A DNA stretch of 64,000 bases from Xaviernesmea rhizosphaerae (GCF_001938945.1 NZ_MKIO01000030.1:150691-214690), one strand, 5' to 3'; shown: positions 25,325-32,686, counted from the first letter of the stretch. Program-made: numbers and translations. Notes: generated by a model not told the origin, from the sequence alone.

Positions 25325-26569
25325 ATGTCGGTGATGATCGATACGCAGGAGACAACGCAGGAGGACCTGCACAATGGCCGCTCTCCCTGGGGTCTGCAGC
25401 ACAGCCCGCCGCAACGCCGTCGGCTGACCGACAGCATGACGACGGAAGTGCTGATCATCGGTGGCGGCATCACCGGCTCGCTGCTTGCCGAGCATCTGGT
25501 CGCACGCGGCCATGAGGTCACGCTGATCGACAGCGAGCAGCCGGGGCTCGGCAGCACGGCTGCCTCCACCGCCATGCTGCAATGGGAAATCGACCAGCCG
25601 CTTCACCGGCTGTCAGAACTCTACGGCTTCGATGCGGCGGCGGAAATCTACCGCAAAAGCTTCTCCGCCGTGCAGGGGCTGACCCGGCTGGTGGCCGATT
25701 CCGGCATCGACTGCCAGTTCAGCCCGCGCGCCACACTCTATATCGCTGCCGATGGCGTCGATCACCGCGTGCTGCAGGCGGAATCGGCTTTGCGCGCACG
25801 GGCCGGGCTGCCGGGCGAGTTCGTCGATGGCGCGCATCTTCAGGCTCATTTCGATCTCCGGCGCGATGGCGCCATTCTTTCGCCCGGCTCGGCCGATGCC
25901 GATCCGCTGCTGCTGGCCTGGGGGCTTCTGCATCGTGCAGAACGCGCCGGTCTGCGGCTCATCGATGCGAAAGCGGAGCTATTCGATGCCGACAGCCGCC
26001 GTGTGGCGGTGGAAATGGCCGATGGCCGCGTGATCGAGGCGCGCCATGTGGTTCTCGCCACCGGCTATATCATGCCTGACTTCGTCAAGACGGAGTTGCA
26101 CAGCACCGTCTCGAGCTGGGCGCTGGCCACCGTGCCGCAGGCGCCACAGGGGCTCTGGCCGGGGCGTCCGCTGGTCTGGGAGGCTTCGGAGGACTATCAC
26201 TACATGCGCTCGACCGCCGACGGGCGGATCGTCATCGGCGGGGAGGATGACGACACGCAGGACCCGGACGAACGCGCGCGCAAGACCGCGCAGAAGCGCG
26301 ACCGGCTGCTGCAGGTTCTGGGCGAGCTGCGCCCCGAGGCGAACCGGCAGGTGACCCATGCCTGGGCCGGCGCCTTCGGCACCACGCAGGACGGCCTTCC
26401 GCTGATCGGCGCGGTGCCGGGCCATAGCCGCATCTTTGCCGCCTATGGCTATGGCGGCAACGGCATCACGTTTTCCTACATGGCTTCGCGCATGCTGGCG
26501 GCGGAGATCGCCGGAAAGCGCGAAGCCTGGTTCGACGGCTTCGCGCTCGACCGTCCCGTTCCGGAATAG
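25325..26569 (+). CDS. FAD-dependent amine/amino acid oxidoreductase (DAO family)
   Basis: A 414-residue flavoprotein. The dinucleotide loop is EVLIIGGGITGSLLAEHLVA near residue 42, with an acidic strand end (TLIDSEQ). A DAO-type middle domain follows, and the C-terminal FAD contact is WAGAFGTTQDGLPLIGAV with AYGYGGNGITFSY. About 35 extra residues precede the Rossmann fold. An AGGAG site lies before the ATG. The substrate is unknown. The gene converges on phyR with only 11 bp between the stop codons. Confidence 0.88.
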   Translation: MSVMIDTQETTQEDLHNGRSPWGLQHSPPQRRRLTDSMTTEVLIIGGGITGSLLAEHLVARGHEVTLIDSEQPGLGSTAASTAMLQWEIDQPLHRLSELYGFDAAAEIYRKSFSAVQGLTRLVADSGIDCQFSPRATLYIAADGVDHRVLQAESALRARAGLPGEFVDGAHLQAHFDLRRDGAILSPGSADADPLLLAWGLLHRAERAGLRLIDAKAELFDADSRRVAVEMADGRVIEARHVVLATGYIMPDFVKTELHSTVSSWALATVPQAPQGLWPGRPLVWEASEDYHYMRSTADGRIVIGGEDDDTQDPDERARKTAQKRDRLLQVLGELRPEANRQVTHAWAGAFGTTQDGLPLIGAVPGHSRIFAAYGYGGNGITFSYMASRMLAAEIAGKREAWFDGFALDRPVPE

Positions 26570-26580
26570 TGAATAGTTTG

Positions 26581-27375
26581 TTACTTACCGCGACCGGCAT
26601 GCTCGTCGAAGAACAGCGCCTGGCTGATCAGCGCCTTCACCATGTCGGGGTTGAAGGGCTTGGTCACCAGGAAAGCCGGCTCGGGCTTTTCGCCCGTCAG
26701 CAGCCGCTCCGGGAAGGCGGTGATGAAGATCACCGGAATGGTCGAGCTCTTCAGGATCTCGTTGACCGCATCGATGCCGGAGCTGCCATCGGCGAGCTGG
26801 ATATCGGCCAGCACCATCTGCGGCTTGGTCCGGTGGAAAAGGTCGACGGCTTCCGCATGGGTGCGGGCAATGCCGGACACACCATGGCCGAGGCTGCGCA
26901 CCATGTCCTCGATGTCCATCGCGATCAGCGGCTCGTCCTCGATGATCATGATCTCGGTGGCAACCTGCGCGGAGATTTCCTGCGAGGCCTTGTGCAGCAA
27001 TGCGCCGGTGTCGTCCGCCGAGAGGCCGAGGATTTCGCCGGCTTCCTCGGGCGAAAAGCCTTCGACCGAGACCAGCAGGAAGGCCTTGCGGGCATCGGGC
27101 GTGATGTTCTGCAGATTGTCGGCGGCGCGCTGCTCCCAGGAAAAGGGAGAGGCTGCTTCCGAGGGCGCGATCGTCACCTGGTCGAACAGCTGGCAATAGA
27201 GCTTGAAGACGCTGACCCGGTCACTGGACGTTTTGGGAAACAGGCCGATATTGGCGATGAGCGCCTCGAGCACAGCCGCGACATAGGCATCGCCCGAGGT
27301 CTGCGAGCCGGTGACGGCGCGCGAGAAACGGCGAAGATAGGGCAGGTGAGCGGCGATGCGCATGGAAAGTGACAT
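26581..27375 (-). CDS. phyR: General stress response anti-anti-sigma regulator PhyR
   Basis: A 264-residue PhyR. The N-terminal 130 residues form the sigma-like domain (AFLLVSVEGFSPEEAGEILG, with the sigma4-like helix TGALLHKA). The C-terminal receiver has E146/D147, phospho-acceptor Asp191 (VLADIQLADG), Thr219 and Lys239 (LVTKPFNP). Once phosphorylated by an HWE/HRXXN kinase, PhyR exposes the sigma-like domain, binds NepR and frees EcfG. GAAGGA precedes the ATG. It is divergent from nepR, as is usual, but the intergenic DNA lacks a canonical EcfG box. Confidence 0.96.
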   Translation of the reverse strand: MSLSMRIAAHLPYLRRFSRAVTGSQTSGDAYVAAVLEALIANIGLFPKTSSDRVSVFKLYCQLFDQVTIAPSEAASPFSWEQRAADNLQNITPDARKAFLLVSVEGFSPEEAGEILGLSADDTGALLHKASQEISAQVATEIMIIEDEPLIAMDIEDMVRSLGHGVSGIARTHAEAVDLFHRTKPQMVLADIQLADGSSGIDAVNEILKSSTIPVIFITAFPERLLTGEKPEPAFLVTKPFNPDMVKALISQALFFDEHAGRGK

Positions 27376-27607
27376 TTAAGACGTCCTTCGGTATGATGAA
27401 CCCACTTCTCGGAAGGCGGCCCCGCAACGCTCCGGAAACAGCGGAACCGTTTGACCATTTTTTCCTCTCCATGGGAAGTTTGATGAGGATAAAATCCATG
27501 ACAGAGATGGTGTTGCCGCCGTTTTTGCAAGCCTGCTCCGTCAGGTTTTCCGCGCGCTCGGGCGCCTGTGCGGTGCAAAAAGTGGTGCAAGGGAGCGCGG
27601 CGCTCTG

Positions 27608-27796
27608 ATGCCCGATCATCGCAATAGCAAGCGCAGCGGCGTGCTGCGGCCGGGCAATGTTCCGATCGATCCCAACAGCCAGGTGGCGGCCAAGCTCAAG
27701 GCCTTCTATTCCGCCGTCGAGCAGGAGCCGATCCCCGATATGTTTCTCGATCTTCTGGAGCAGCTGGACCGGGCGGAGAAGGTGGGAAAGAGCTGA
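27608..27796 (+). CDS. nepR: Anti-sigma factor NepR
   Basis: A 62-residue NepR. The core is LKAFYSAVEQEPIPDMFLDL followed by LEQLDRAE, with the EPIP motif that contacts both EcfG and the PhyR sigma-like domain. NepR holds EcfG inactive until phospho-PhyR captures it. GGGAG lies upstream of the ATG. The gene is divergent from phyR. Normally ecfG follows directly; here a GNAT gene starts one base after the nepR stop codon, and the EcfG-type gene is at 41664-42173. Confidence 0.93.
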   Translation: MPDHRNSKRSGVLRPGNVPIDPNSQVAAKLKAFYSAVEQEPIPDMFLDLLEQLDRAEKVGKS

Positions 27797-27797
27797 G

Positions 27798-28310
27798 ATG
27801 CTCCTTTCCAGCCGCTGCGAGATGCGGCCACCGATAGACGCCGATGGAGAAGAGCTGATCCGTCTTTGGACCGATCCCACAGTTCGCGTTTTCCTGGGGG
27901 GCTCGTTGAGCAAGGACGAGGCCGCAGCACGTGTTTCTGATCTTTTATCGACCAGAGAAAACGTTTGGGTCGTTACACTAATTGGCGCGCGCGCACGCGA
28001 ACCTGTTATCGGTTTGGTTGCTCTTCATAGCCATCATGACGGCGAGGATGTCGAAATCTCGTACAGCTTTCTTCCCGAATTTACTGGACAGGGATTGGCA
28101 GCAGAGGCCGTCGACAGGATCCTTCAGCATGCCCTTTTCCATATGGGGCTGCAATCTTTGGTTGCGGAGGCGCAGGCTGCCAATCTCCCTTCTTGTCGGA
28201 TGCTGGAGCGTATCGGCTTCGCATGCGTCGGAGAGACACAGCGTTTTGGGGCATATCAGCGCATCTATCGTTTTCCAGTACCGCCTGCAGCATCGTCTGT
28301 AGACATTTGA
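27798..28310 (+). CDS. GNAT acetyltransferase (RimJ/RimL type) of lower GC content
   Basis: A 170-residue N-acetyltransferase. Visible motifs are YSFLPEFTGQGLAAEAVDRI (acetyl-CoA binding) and EAQAANLPSCRMLERIGFAC with a late FGAYQRIYRF. RimJ/RimL-type enzymes modify ribosomal proteins, small amines or toxins. The start at 27798 is one base after the nepR stop. Codon use differs from its neighbours: many AT-ending codons, including TTA and CTA, are seen in the first half. This suggests acquisition by transfer into the slot behind nepR. A hairpin follows at 28331-28364. Confidence 0.88.
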   Translation: MLLSSRCEMRPPIDADGEELIRLWTDPTVRVFLGGSLSKDEAAARVSDLLSTRENVWVVTLIGARAREPVIGLVALHSHHDGEDVEISYSFLPEFTGQGLAAEAVDRILQHALFHMGLQSLVAEAQAANLPSCRMLERIGFACVGETQRFGAYQRIYRFPVPPAASSVDI

Positions 28311-28330
28311 TTCCCGTAAGCAAAAACAAA

Positions 28331-28364
28331 TGTGCCCGCCTGATCCTCATCAATGGCGGGCACA
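28331..28364. terminator. Terminator between GNAT gene and convergent lipoprotein gene
   Basis: A 10-bp perfect stem (TGTGCCCGCC with GGCGGGCACA) encloses a 14-nt loop. It lies between convergent genes and could end both transcripts, although T-runs are weak. Confidence 0.6.
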
Positions 28365-28385
28365 TCTCTGTAATTTTAAGCTGAC

Positions 28386-28634
28386 TTAGCAGGCAGCGGT
28401 GTAGCGGCGGCCATACTGGTCGCGATAGATGCAGCGGCCGGGCTCGTTGGCGCGACCGATCAGGGCGCCAGCGACGCCGCCGACAGCGGCACCAACGGCT
28501 GCGCCGCGAACATTGCCGGTGGCGATGCCGCCGATGACGGCGCCTGATCCTGCGCCGATGGCGGCGCCGCGTTCGGTCTGGGTGCAGGCGGCGAGCGGCA
28601 GGATGCAGGCCACGGCGAGAAGGGCTTTTTTCAT
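28386..28634 (-). CDS. Small glycine-zipper lipoprotein
   Basis: An 82-residue lipoprotein. The lipobox LAAC ends a short signal peptide (cleavage before Cys17). The mature part has glycine-zipper repeats (GAAIGAGSGAVIGGIATG, then GAAVGAAVGGVAGALIG) and a C-terminal CIYRDQYGRRYTAAC with a possible disulfide. Such Rickettsia 17-kDa antigen-like proteins sit in the outer membrane. It lies 46 nt downstream of the DUF3309 gene, and the two probably share its EcfG promoter. Confidence 0.85.
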   Translation of the reverse strand: MKKALLAVACILPLAACTQTERGAAIGAGSGAVIGGIATGNVRGAAVGAAVGGVAGALIGRANEPGRCIYRDQYGRRYTAAC

Positions 28635-28680
28635 GACGGAGTCCTTTCGAGGGTCAGATAGTCGAGTGTCGCGGGGTCCG

Positions 28681-28836
28681 TCAGATGCGGCCCATCAGCA
28701 CCAAGATAAGAAGAATGATCACCACCAGGCCGAGCCCGCCTGAGGGCGCATAGCCCCAGCTACGGCTATGTCCCCAGGTCGGCAATGCACCGATCAGCAG
28801 CAAAATGAGAATGATCAACAGAATAGTGCCGAGCAT
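28681..28836 (-). CDS. DUF3309 small membrane protein
   Basis: A 51-residue protein found by reading the minus strand. Two hydrophobic helices (MLGTILLIILILLLIGALPT and LGLVVIILLILVLMG) flank WGHSRSWGYAPSGG. The P-T-W, WGY-PSGG centre and the MGRI end match what I know of the DUF3309 family, short stress-associated proteins in proteobacteria. GAGGA lies 5 nt before the ATG. A canonical EcfG promoter on the same strand lies 50 bp upstream, inside the 3' end of the hydrolase gene. Confidence 0.85.
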   Translation of the reverse strand: MLGTILLIILILLLIGALPTWGHSRSWGYAPSGGLGLVVIILLILVLMGRI

Positions 28837-28883
28837 GGGGTCCTCTTGGGTTCAATGTTGGCTCGATGACGAGGATCGCCCAT

Positions 28884-29828
28884 TCAACGCATTGCCGTCA
28901 TATTGGTTCCGCTGGCTTCATTTTTCCGTGAAAACACCGGTTTTGCACCGCCAGACCGATTTTTCTGCGCTGCAGCGCGAGAGGACAGGCCGTGCGGTCC
29001 GAGAAGGATGAAATCGCTGATGAGCCGGTCGACCACGCCGCGCGCCTCCGCCATCGGCAGATGGCCGATGGCGTTGAGAATGACCGTGTGGCAGCGCGGT
29101 AAGGCGGCGGCCAGGTGAATCTGGTGGATCGGCGGTACCACACGGTCGCCCGCGCCGATGATGTTGAGCACGGGCACGTCGATCCGCGGCAGTTCGGGAA
29201 CGATGGAGGTGCGCGACATCCACACCACGAACGCGGCGATCTCGTGCGGGCGCGAAGCCAGAAGATGTGCCCGAACCGCCTCCATCGTCGCCTGGGTTTC
29301 CTCGGTTTCCCAGCGCACGGTCTTGTCGAAGACGCATTCCAACGATCCCCAGCGGAAGGTTTCCTTGGTGGCGATCCAGCGGGTGAAGAGGCGCGAAAAC
29401 AGCAGGCGGCCGAGCCAGGGAAGGCGCAGGATCCGCGAGGCCATCCGCTCCTGTCCCTCGAACCGGCCGCAGGCAAACGCCCCCATCAGCACGACCCGAT
29501 CGACCAGATCCGGCCGGTGGCGGGCGATCAGCAGCGACAGGAAGCCGCCGGTGGAATGGCCGATCAGCGTCACCGGCTCGCCGTCGAAATCGCGCTCGAT
29601 CGCCTGCGCATAGGCATCGACAATCACTTCCGTCGTCAGCGGCGTCGCATCATTGCCGAGGATCCAGGGCGAGTGGCCGGGCAGGGGATAGGCCGCCGCG
29701 CGACCCGTGATGGCGATGCTTGGCGCAAAGCAGCGCCAGAAGGCCGGGGCCATCACCATGCCGTGGATCAGCACCGTGCGGGTGCCGGGATTTTCGGAAA
29801 GCCAGGTCGGTTCAGGGCTGCGCAGCAT
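28884..29828 (-). CDS. Alpha/beta-hydrolase
   Basis: A 314-residue serine hydrolase fold. The oxyanion strand is VLIHGMVMAPAFW, the nucleophile elbow is GHS92TGG, the acid is in GAGDRVVP and the base His in AIGHLPMAEA. The C-terminal 35 residues are basic and unstructured. No signal peptide is seen. The substrate cannot be read from the sequence; esterase, lactonase or peptidase activity is possible. Its last codons overlap the EcfG promoter of the DUF3309 gene downstream. Confidence 0.85.
   Translation of the reverse strand: MLRSPEPTWLSENPGTRTVLIHGMVMAPAFWRCFAPSIAITGRAAAYPLPGHSPWILGNDATPLTTEVIVDAYAQAIERDFDGEPVTLIGHSTGGFLSLLIARHRPDLVDRVVLMGAFACGRFEGQERMASRILRLPWLGRLLFSRLFTRWIATKETFRWGSLECVFDKTVRWETEETQATMEAVRAHLLASRPHEIAAFVVWMSRTSIVPELPRIDVPVLNIIGAGDRVVPPIHQIHLAAALPRCHTVILNAIGHLPMAEARGVVDRLISDFILLGPHGLSSRAAAQKNRSGGAKPVFSRKNEASGTNMTAMR
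28886..28910 (-). promoter_or_regulatory. EcfG-type promoter for DUF3309 and lipoprotein genes
   Basis: On the minus strand GGAAC (28910-28906), a 16-bp spacer and CGTT (28889-28886) fit the EcfG consensus exactly. It overlaps the coding end of the alpha/beta-hydrolase and lies 50 bp before the DUF3309 ATG. Confidence 0.75.
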
Positions 29829-30139
29829 CTGACACTTCCTTCAAGCGCGACCTTTGCACGGGCACACATCACCCGCTGCCGGCCGGCCAATGCTGCGTCA
29901 CGATGCGAAGCGGCGCACTGCAGGCAAATCGGGCGCATCGCGAGACGCCAGACGAAGGATCGGCCGGAGAAACGGGCGTATCATGCTGCGGTGCTGCGCC
30001 AGCCGGAACAGGTGACGCGTGAGACGCTTCTAAAACGCGCATGGGGCGTCTTCGGTTCCCCCTTGCGCTGCAAAAGAATCGCCTCGAGCGAGGCTTCGCT
30101 CGTGCTTCTCACCGGTCCCCGGTTTGCCCCGGGGCCGCG

Positions 30140-30166
30140 GGTTAAGAAATCTTAACCAGGCGTTAA
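30140..30166 (+). promoter_or_regulatory. Candidate CtrA binding region
   Basis: GGTTAAGA-AA-TCTTAACC (30140-30157) is a perfect palindrome. It overlaps TTAA-N7-TTAA (30152-30166), the full CtrA consensus of alphaproteobacteria. It lies 10 bp upstream of an EcfG promoter, so CtrA binding could affect stress induction of the gene at 30237. Confidence 0.55.
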
Positions 30167-30175
30167 AGCATGGCG

Positions 30176-30201
30176 GGAACATCTTGTCCCGATCGACCGT
30201 T
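30176..30201 (+). promoter_or_regulatory. EcfG-type promoter
   Basis: GGAAC at 30176-30180, 17-bp spacer, CGTT at 30198-30201. It lies 35 bp before the ATG at 30237. Confidence 0.72.
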
Positions 30202-30236
30202 GCCAAGGCGAAACCATCCGATCGATGGAGCGCCCG

Positions 30237-30548
30237 ATGGAGCATATTGCAGCGATCATGATGTTGGTGGGCTGCTCGGCCGGCAATAGTCATTGCGCCG
30301 AGATCGAGCCGCCAGTCTTTGCTTTCGAGACCATGCAGGAATGCCAGCGCGATCTGCGCCCGGCCATTGGTACAGTCCGGCGTGACTATGGCGTGATTTA
30401 CGGAAAATGCGCCGAAGTCGATCCCGCACTTGAGGACGACTATACCGGGATCGCCTGGCACATCAACGCGCAGGACGAGCTTGAGGTTCGCCTGACGACG
30501 ACACCGGTGAAGCAGAAGATCCTTGTGGCGGAGAACCATGTTCGCTGA
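30237..30548 (+). CDS. Small secreted protein of unknown function, predicted stress-induced
   Basis: A 103-residue protein. A short hydrophobic start (HIAAIMMLVGCSAGN) could be a signal peptide or lipoprotein-like leader with Cys13. The rest is mixed and acidic, with four cysteines in total (positions about 13, 20, 38, 61). ECQRDLRPAIGTV and DDYTGIAWHIN are recognisable blocks but no family is assigned. The start at 30237 has GGAG 6 nt upstream; an ATG at 30225 is an alternative. An EcfG promoter and a CtrA box precede it. Confidence 0.7.
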   Translation: MEHIAAIMMLVGCSAGNSHCAEIEPPVFAFETMQECQRDLRPAIGTVRRDYGVIYGKCAEVDPALEDDYTGIAWHINAQDELEVRLTTTPVKQKILVAENHVR

Positions 30549-30642
30549 GCCTGCTGCGCATCAGGCGGAATGAAGGATAGGGGAAGGTCGGATCTGCTAC
30601 AGGCGATCCAGCTCGTCTGGCTGTGGGAGCATGCCTGCCGCG

Positions 30643-30668
30643 GGAACCGCAGGCGGGGGTGTGGCGTT
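30643..30668 (+). promoter_or_regulatory. EcfG-type promoter for the PRC-barrel gene
   Basis: GGAAC at 30643-30647, 17-bp spacer, CGTT at 30665-30668. The downstream gene starts at 30740. Confidence 0.72.
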
Positions 30669-30739
30669 GTGTGAGTGATCTCTTTTTGAACCGATCGCTT
30701 CCTGCCACGCATCATTCTGCCATGCCCAAGGAGAACTTC

Positions 30740-31747
30740 ATGATCCGCGTCCTGCTCGCCACCACCGCGCTCGCTGCCGGGTTGGCCGTCGCCATGCCGA
30801 ACCTGCAGGCCCAGACCGCGACAACGCCTGCCTCCACGGCGCCGGCAGCAACGTCCGCACCCGGCGCCTCCGACGCCGCCAATCCTCCCATGCTGGCCAG
30901 CAATGTCATCGGCAAAACGGTTTATACCGGTGTCGATGAGGAGGGAGAGGCGATCGGCAAGGTCAAGGATGTGGTAATGAACGCGGCCGGCACGGCCCAG
31001 GCGCTGGTGGTCGGCGTCGGCGGCTTTCTCGGCATCGGGGAGAAGGATGTAGCTGTCGGCTTCGACCGCGTGTCCTGGTCCGAGCGGGACGGGCAGCAGA
31101 TCCTGGTTGTGGCCATGAGCCGCGATGATCTCAAAGCCGCTCCCGTCTTCAAGCGCGAGGCGATCATGGATCCGGCCGCTACCACGGACAAGGCCGCAGC
31201 GCCCAACACGGCACCGCGCCCCACGCCCGAGAGCGAGGCAACGACGCCGGCCGGCAGCGAACTCACCGAAACCGGCACCCCGGCCCAGCCTGATGTGGCC
31301 GCGCAGGCGCCTGCCGCAGGTGCGCAGGCAGAGGTTCCCATGACGGGCACCACGCCCGAGATGACCGATCCGGAAGCGCCGCCGCCGGCGGACACCGCCG
31401 AGCCGCAGCTGCGCCCTGTCGATCCCGCGCTTGTCAGCACCACCAGCCTGATCGGCACGCCGGTCAAGGTGGCGGATGACACCGAGATCGGCAAGGTCGG
31501 CGATGTCATCCTCAACCGCGAGGGGAAGCTCGACGCCTATGTGATCGATGTCGGCGGCTTTCTCGGCATCGGCGAAAAGCCGGTGGCCATGAGCGCGCGC
31601 GATATCCAGGTAATGGCGGATGCCAAGGGGAAGATGACGATCTACTCGCCCTTCACCAAGGCGCAGCTGGAGAAGCAGCCACGCTACGACGCCAATGCCT
31701 ATAAGCGCGACCCGCGCCCCCTGGTGCTGGCGCCGCCGGCCGAGTAA
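30740..31747 (+). CDS. Exported protein with two PRC-barrel domains
   Basis: A 335-residue protein with a Sec signal peptide (MIRVLLATTALAAGLAVAM, Ala-X-Ala near 25). Two PRC-barrel domains follow, about residues 50-130 and 235-310, each carrying VGGFLGIGEK followed by a V-A pair. A Pro/Ala/Thr-rich linker of about 90 residues separates them. PRC barrels bind membranes, RNA or photosystem parts; exported tandem forms are common in rhizobia and have no assigned role. CAAGGAG lies before the ATG at 30740. An EcfG promoter lies 72 bp upstream. A terminator follows at 31779. Confidence 0.88.
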   Translation: MIRVLLATTALAAGLAVAMPNLQAQTATTPASTAPAATSAPGASDAANPPMLASNVIGKTVYTGVDEEGEAIGKVKDVVMNAAGTAQALVVGVGGFLGIGEKDVAVGFDRVSWSERDGQQILVVAMSRDDLKAAPVFKREAIMDPAATTDKAAAPNTAPRPTPESEATTPAGSELTETGTPAQPDVAAQAPAAGAQAEVPMTGTTPEMTDPEAPPPADTAEPQLRPVDPALVSTTSLIGTPVKVADDTEIGKVGDVILNREGKLDAYVIDVGGFLGIGEKPVAMSARDIQVMADAKGKMTIYSPFTKAQLEKQPRYDANAYKRDPRPLVLAPPAE

Positions 31748-31778
31748 CCGTCTCGTCCTATCTGCCGCAATGCCCGCA

Positions 31779-31810
31779 CGCCGTCCGCAACCCTTTGCGG
31801 ACGGCGTTTT
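31779..31810 (+). terminator. Terminator of the PRC-barrel gene
   Basis: A perfect 12-bp stem (CGCCGTCCGCAA with TTGCGGACGGCG) and a 4-nt loop are followed by TTTTCGTTT, 32 nt after the stop codon. Confidence 0.9.
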
Positions 31811-31832
31811 CGTTTGTCGGATCGACAGACAG

Positions 31833-31866
31833 AAAAGGACGCCCGGTGAGGGGCCTCCTTTTTTAA
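31833..31866. terminator. Bidirectional terminator serving the minus-strand NepR-like gene
   Basis: AAAAGGACGCCC pairs with GGGGCCTCCTTTT with one mismatch. There is a T-run on the plus side and an AAAA on the left that reads as TTTT on the minus strand, just beyond the stop at 31900. Confidence 0.75.
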
Positions 31867-31899
31867 ACAGCGTTGATATCGGGGCTCACGCCGCAAGCG

Positions 31900-32103
31900 T
31901 CAGACTGGCCGGTAGCTTCCGTCCTCCGCATCGTCCAGCTGGTTGAGGAGGTTTGCGAAGACCCCCTCGGTGCGGGGCGTGTCGCCGTTGAAGTATAGGG
32001 ACTTCAAGGTCTGCCCGATGTGTACATTCGTCTCGCGCCACCGTTCGGAGGGACGAGCGACCGCCGAGGCGGATTTGAGGAGATGTGCTGATAACTGTAC
32101 CAT
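31900..32103 (-). CDS. NepR-like small protein, candidate second anti-sigma factor
   Basis: A 67-residue protein. Its residues 28-60 (HIGQTLKSLY, then a variable stretch, then VFANLLNQLDDAE) align without gaps to NepR residues 25-57 from this window, with 11 of 33 identities by my count: L-K, Y, F, L-L, Q-L-D and A-E. The spacing of the two helices is that of NepR. The EPIP motif is replaced by PRTE. The gene is preceded by a canonical EcfG promoter on the same strand and followed by a terminator, which supports its reality. It would be an anti-sigma factor or antagonist in feedback on the stress response; this is inference. An opposite-strand ORF overlaps but has no supporting signals. Confidence 0.68.
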   Translation of the reverse strand: MVQLSAHLLKSASAVARPSERWRETNVHIGQTLKSLYFNGDTPRTEGVFANLLNQLDDAEDGSYRPV

Positions 32104-32135
32104 CGTCTCGTGTCCGTTGATGAATTTGGCATTTC

Positions 32136-32160
32136 AACGTCGCCTGAGCGGGATGGTTCC
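32136..32160 (-). promoter_or_regulatory. EcfG-type promoter for the NepR-like gene
   Basis: On the minus strand GGAAC (32160-32156), 16-bp spacer, CGTT (32139-32136). The -10 element lies 32 bp before the ATG at 32103. Confidence 0.75.
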
Positions 32161-32271
32161 GCAACTTTCCATGCCTGCGTTTCAAAATGGCGCAACCCGG
32201 CGTCTATGGTAAACGACGTATTAACGACATCTGATTTTTCTCGCCCCTGTCGTCGATCTTTCTCCGGTTAA

Positions 32272-32296
32272 GGAACCTTCTGCTGGAGCGCGCGTT
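32272..32296 (+). promoter_or_regulatory. EcfG-type promoter for the DUF1328 gene
   Basis: GGAAC at 32272-32276, 16-bp spacer, CGTT at 32293-32296, 31 bp before the ATG. It is back to back with the minus-strand site at 32136-32160, so the 224-bp gap holds two divergent stress promoters. Confidence 0.78.
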
Positions 32297-32327
32297 TCCC
32301 GACAGTATCGAACCGGAGGAAATTCTC

Positions 32328-32492
32328 ATGCTTTACTATGCGCTTGTCTTTCTCGTCGTAGCAATCATTGCCGGCGTTCTCGGGTTTGGCGGCATTGCCG
32401 GTGCATCTGCTGGTATCGCGCAGATCCTCTTCTTCCTGTTTTTGGCCTTCCTGGTCATCTCGCTGGTGGCCGGCCTGATGCGCCGGACGTAA
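32328..32492 (+). CDS. DUF1328 (YtjA-type) small membrane protein
   Basis: A 54-residue protein too short for the usual cut-offs. It begins [20 protein letters not shown], continues [16 protein letters not shown], and ends with a second helix and RRT. This is the DUF1328/YtjA pattern, found widely and often stress-induced. CGGAGGA lies 7 nt before the ATG. An EcfG promoter precedes it, and a terminator is at 32524-32552. Confidence 0.9.
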   Translation: MLYYALVFLVVAIIAGVLGFGGIAGASAGIAQILFFLFLAFLVISLVAGLMRRT

Positions 32493-32523
32493 CGGGCAGA
32501 GCACAAACAGGGAAGGTGATGGC

Positions 32524-32552
32524 AAGGCGGCGCAGGGTGTGCCGCCTTTTTT
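32524..32552 (+). terminator. Terminator after the DUF1328 gene
   Basis: AAGGCGGC pairs with GCCGCCTT around a 9-nt loop, followed by a run of six T residues. Confidence 0.9.
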
Positions 32553-32686
32553 GATGCGTGTTTTTCGTTTTTTGCATGTTTCTCTGGGTTCACGGATCGC
32601 GCGAAGTTGCTTGTCGCCCGCTTGATGCCTGAATGAGCCTTGGCTAATCATGGAGCCGTGTTGCACTGCGAAAGGCGCTGGTTCCG

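Larger units (their letters stand above)
29829..30236. other. 408-bp regulatory gap with CtrA box and stress promoter
   Basis: No gene is supported here. The left part is the upstream region of the minus-strand hydrolase. Around 30081-30130 there are GC-rich hairpins (for example CGAGCGAGG/CTTCGCTCG). At 30140-30166 there is a TTAA-rich palindrome and CtrA box, and at 30176-30201 an EcfG promoter, both pointing to the gene at 30237. Confidence 0.6.

Noticed and set aside
27376..27607. EcfG promoter in the phyR-nepR gap
   Set aside because: GGAAC occurs at 27443 but no GTT lies 16-17 bp beyond it on either strand. Weak variants such as GGAGA-N17-GGTT were not accepted.
31943..32212. Plus-strand 89-codon ORF overlapping the NepR-like gene
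   Set aside because: No ribosome site or promoter, odd composition, and it runs through the minus-strand EcfG promoter. The minus-strand frame has promoter, terminator and NepR similarity.
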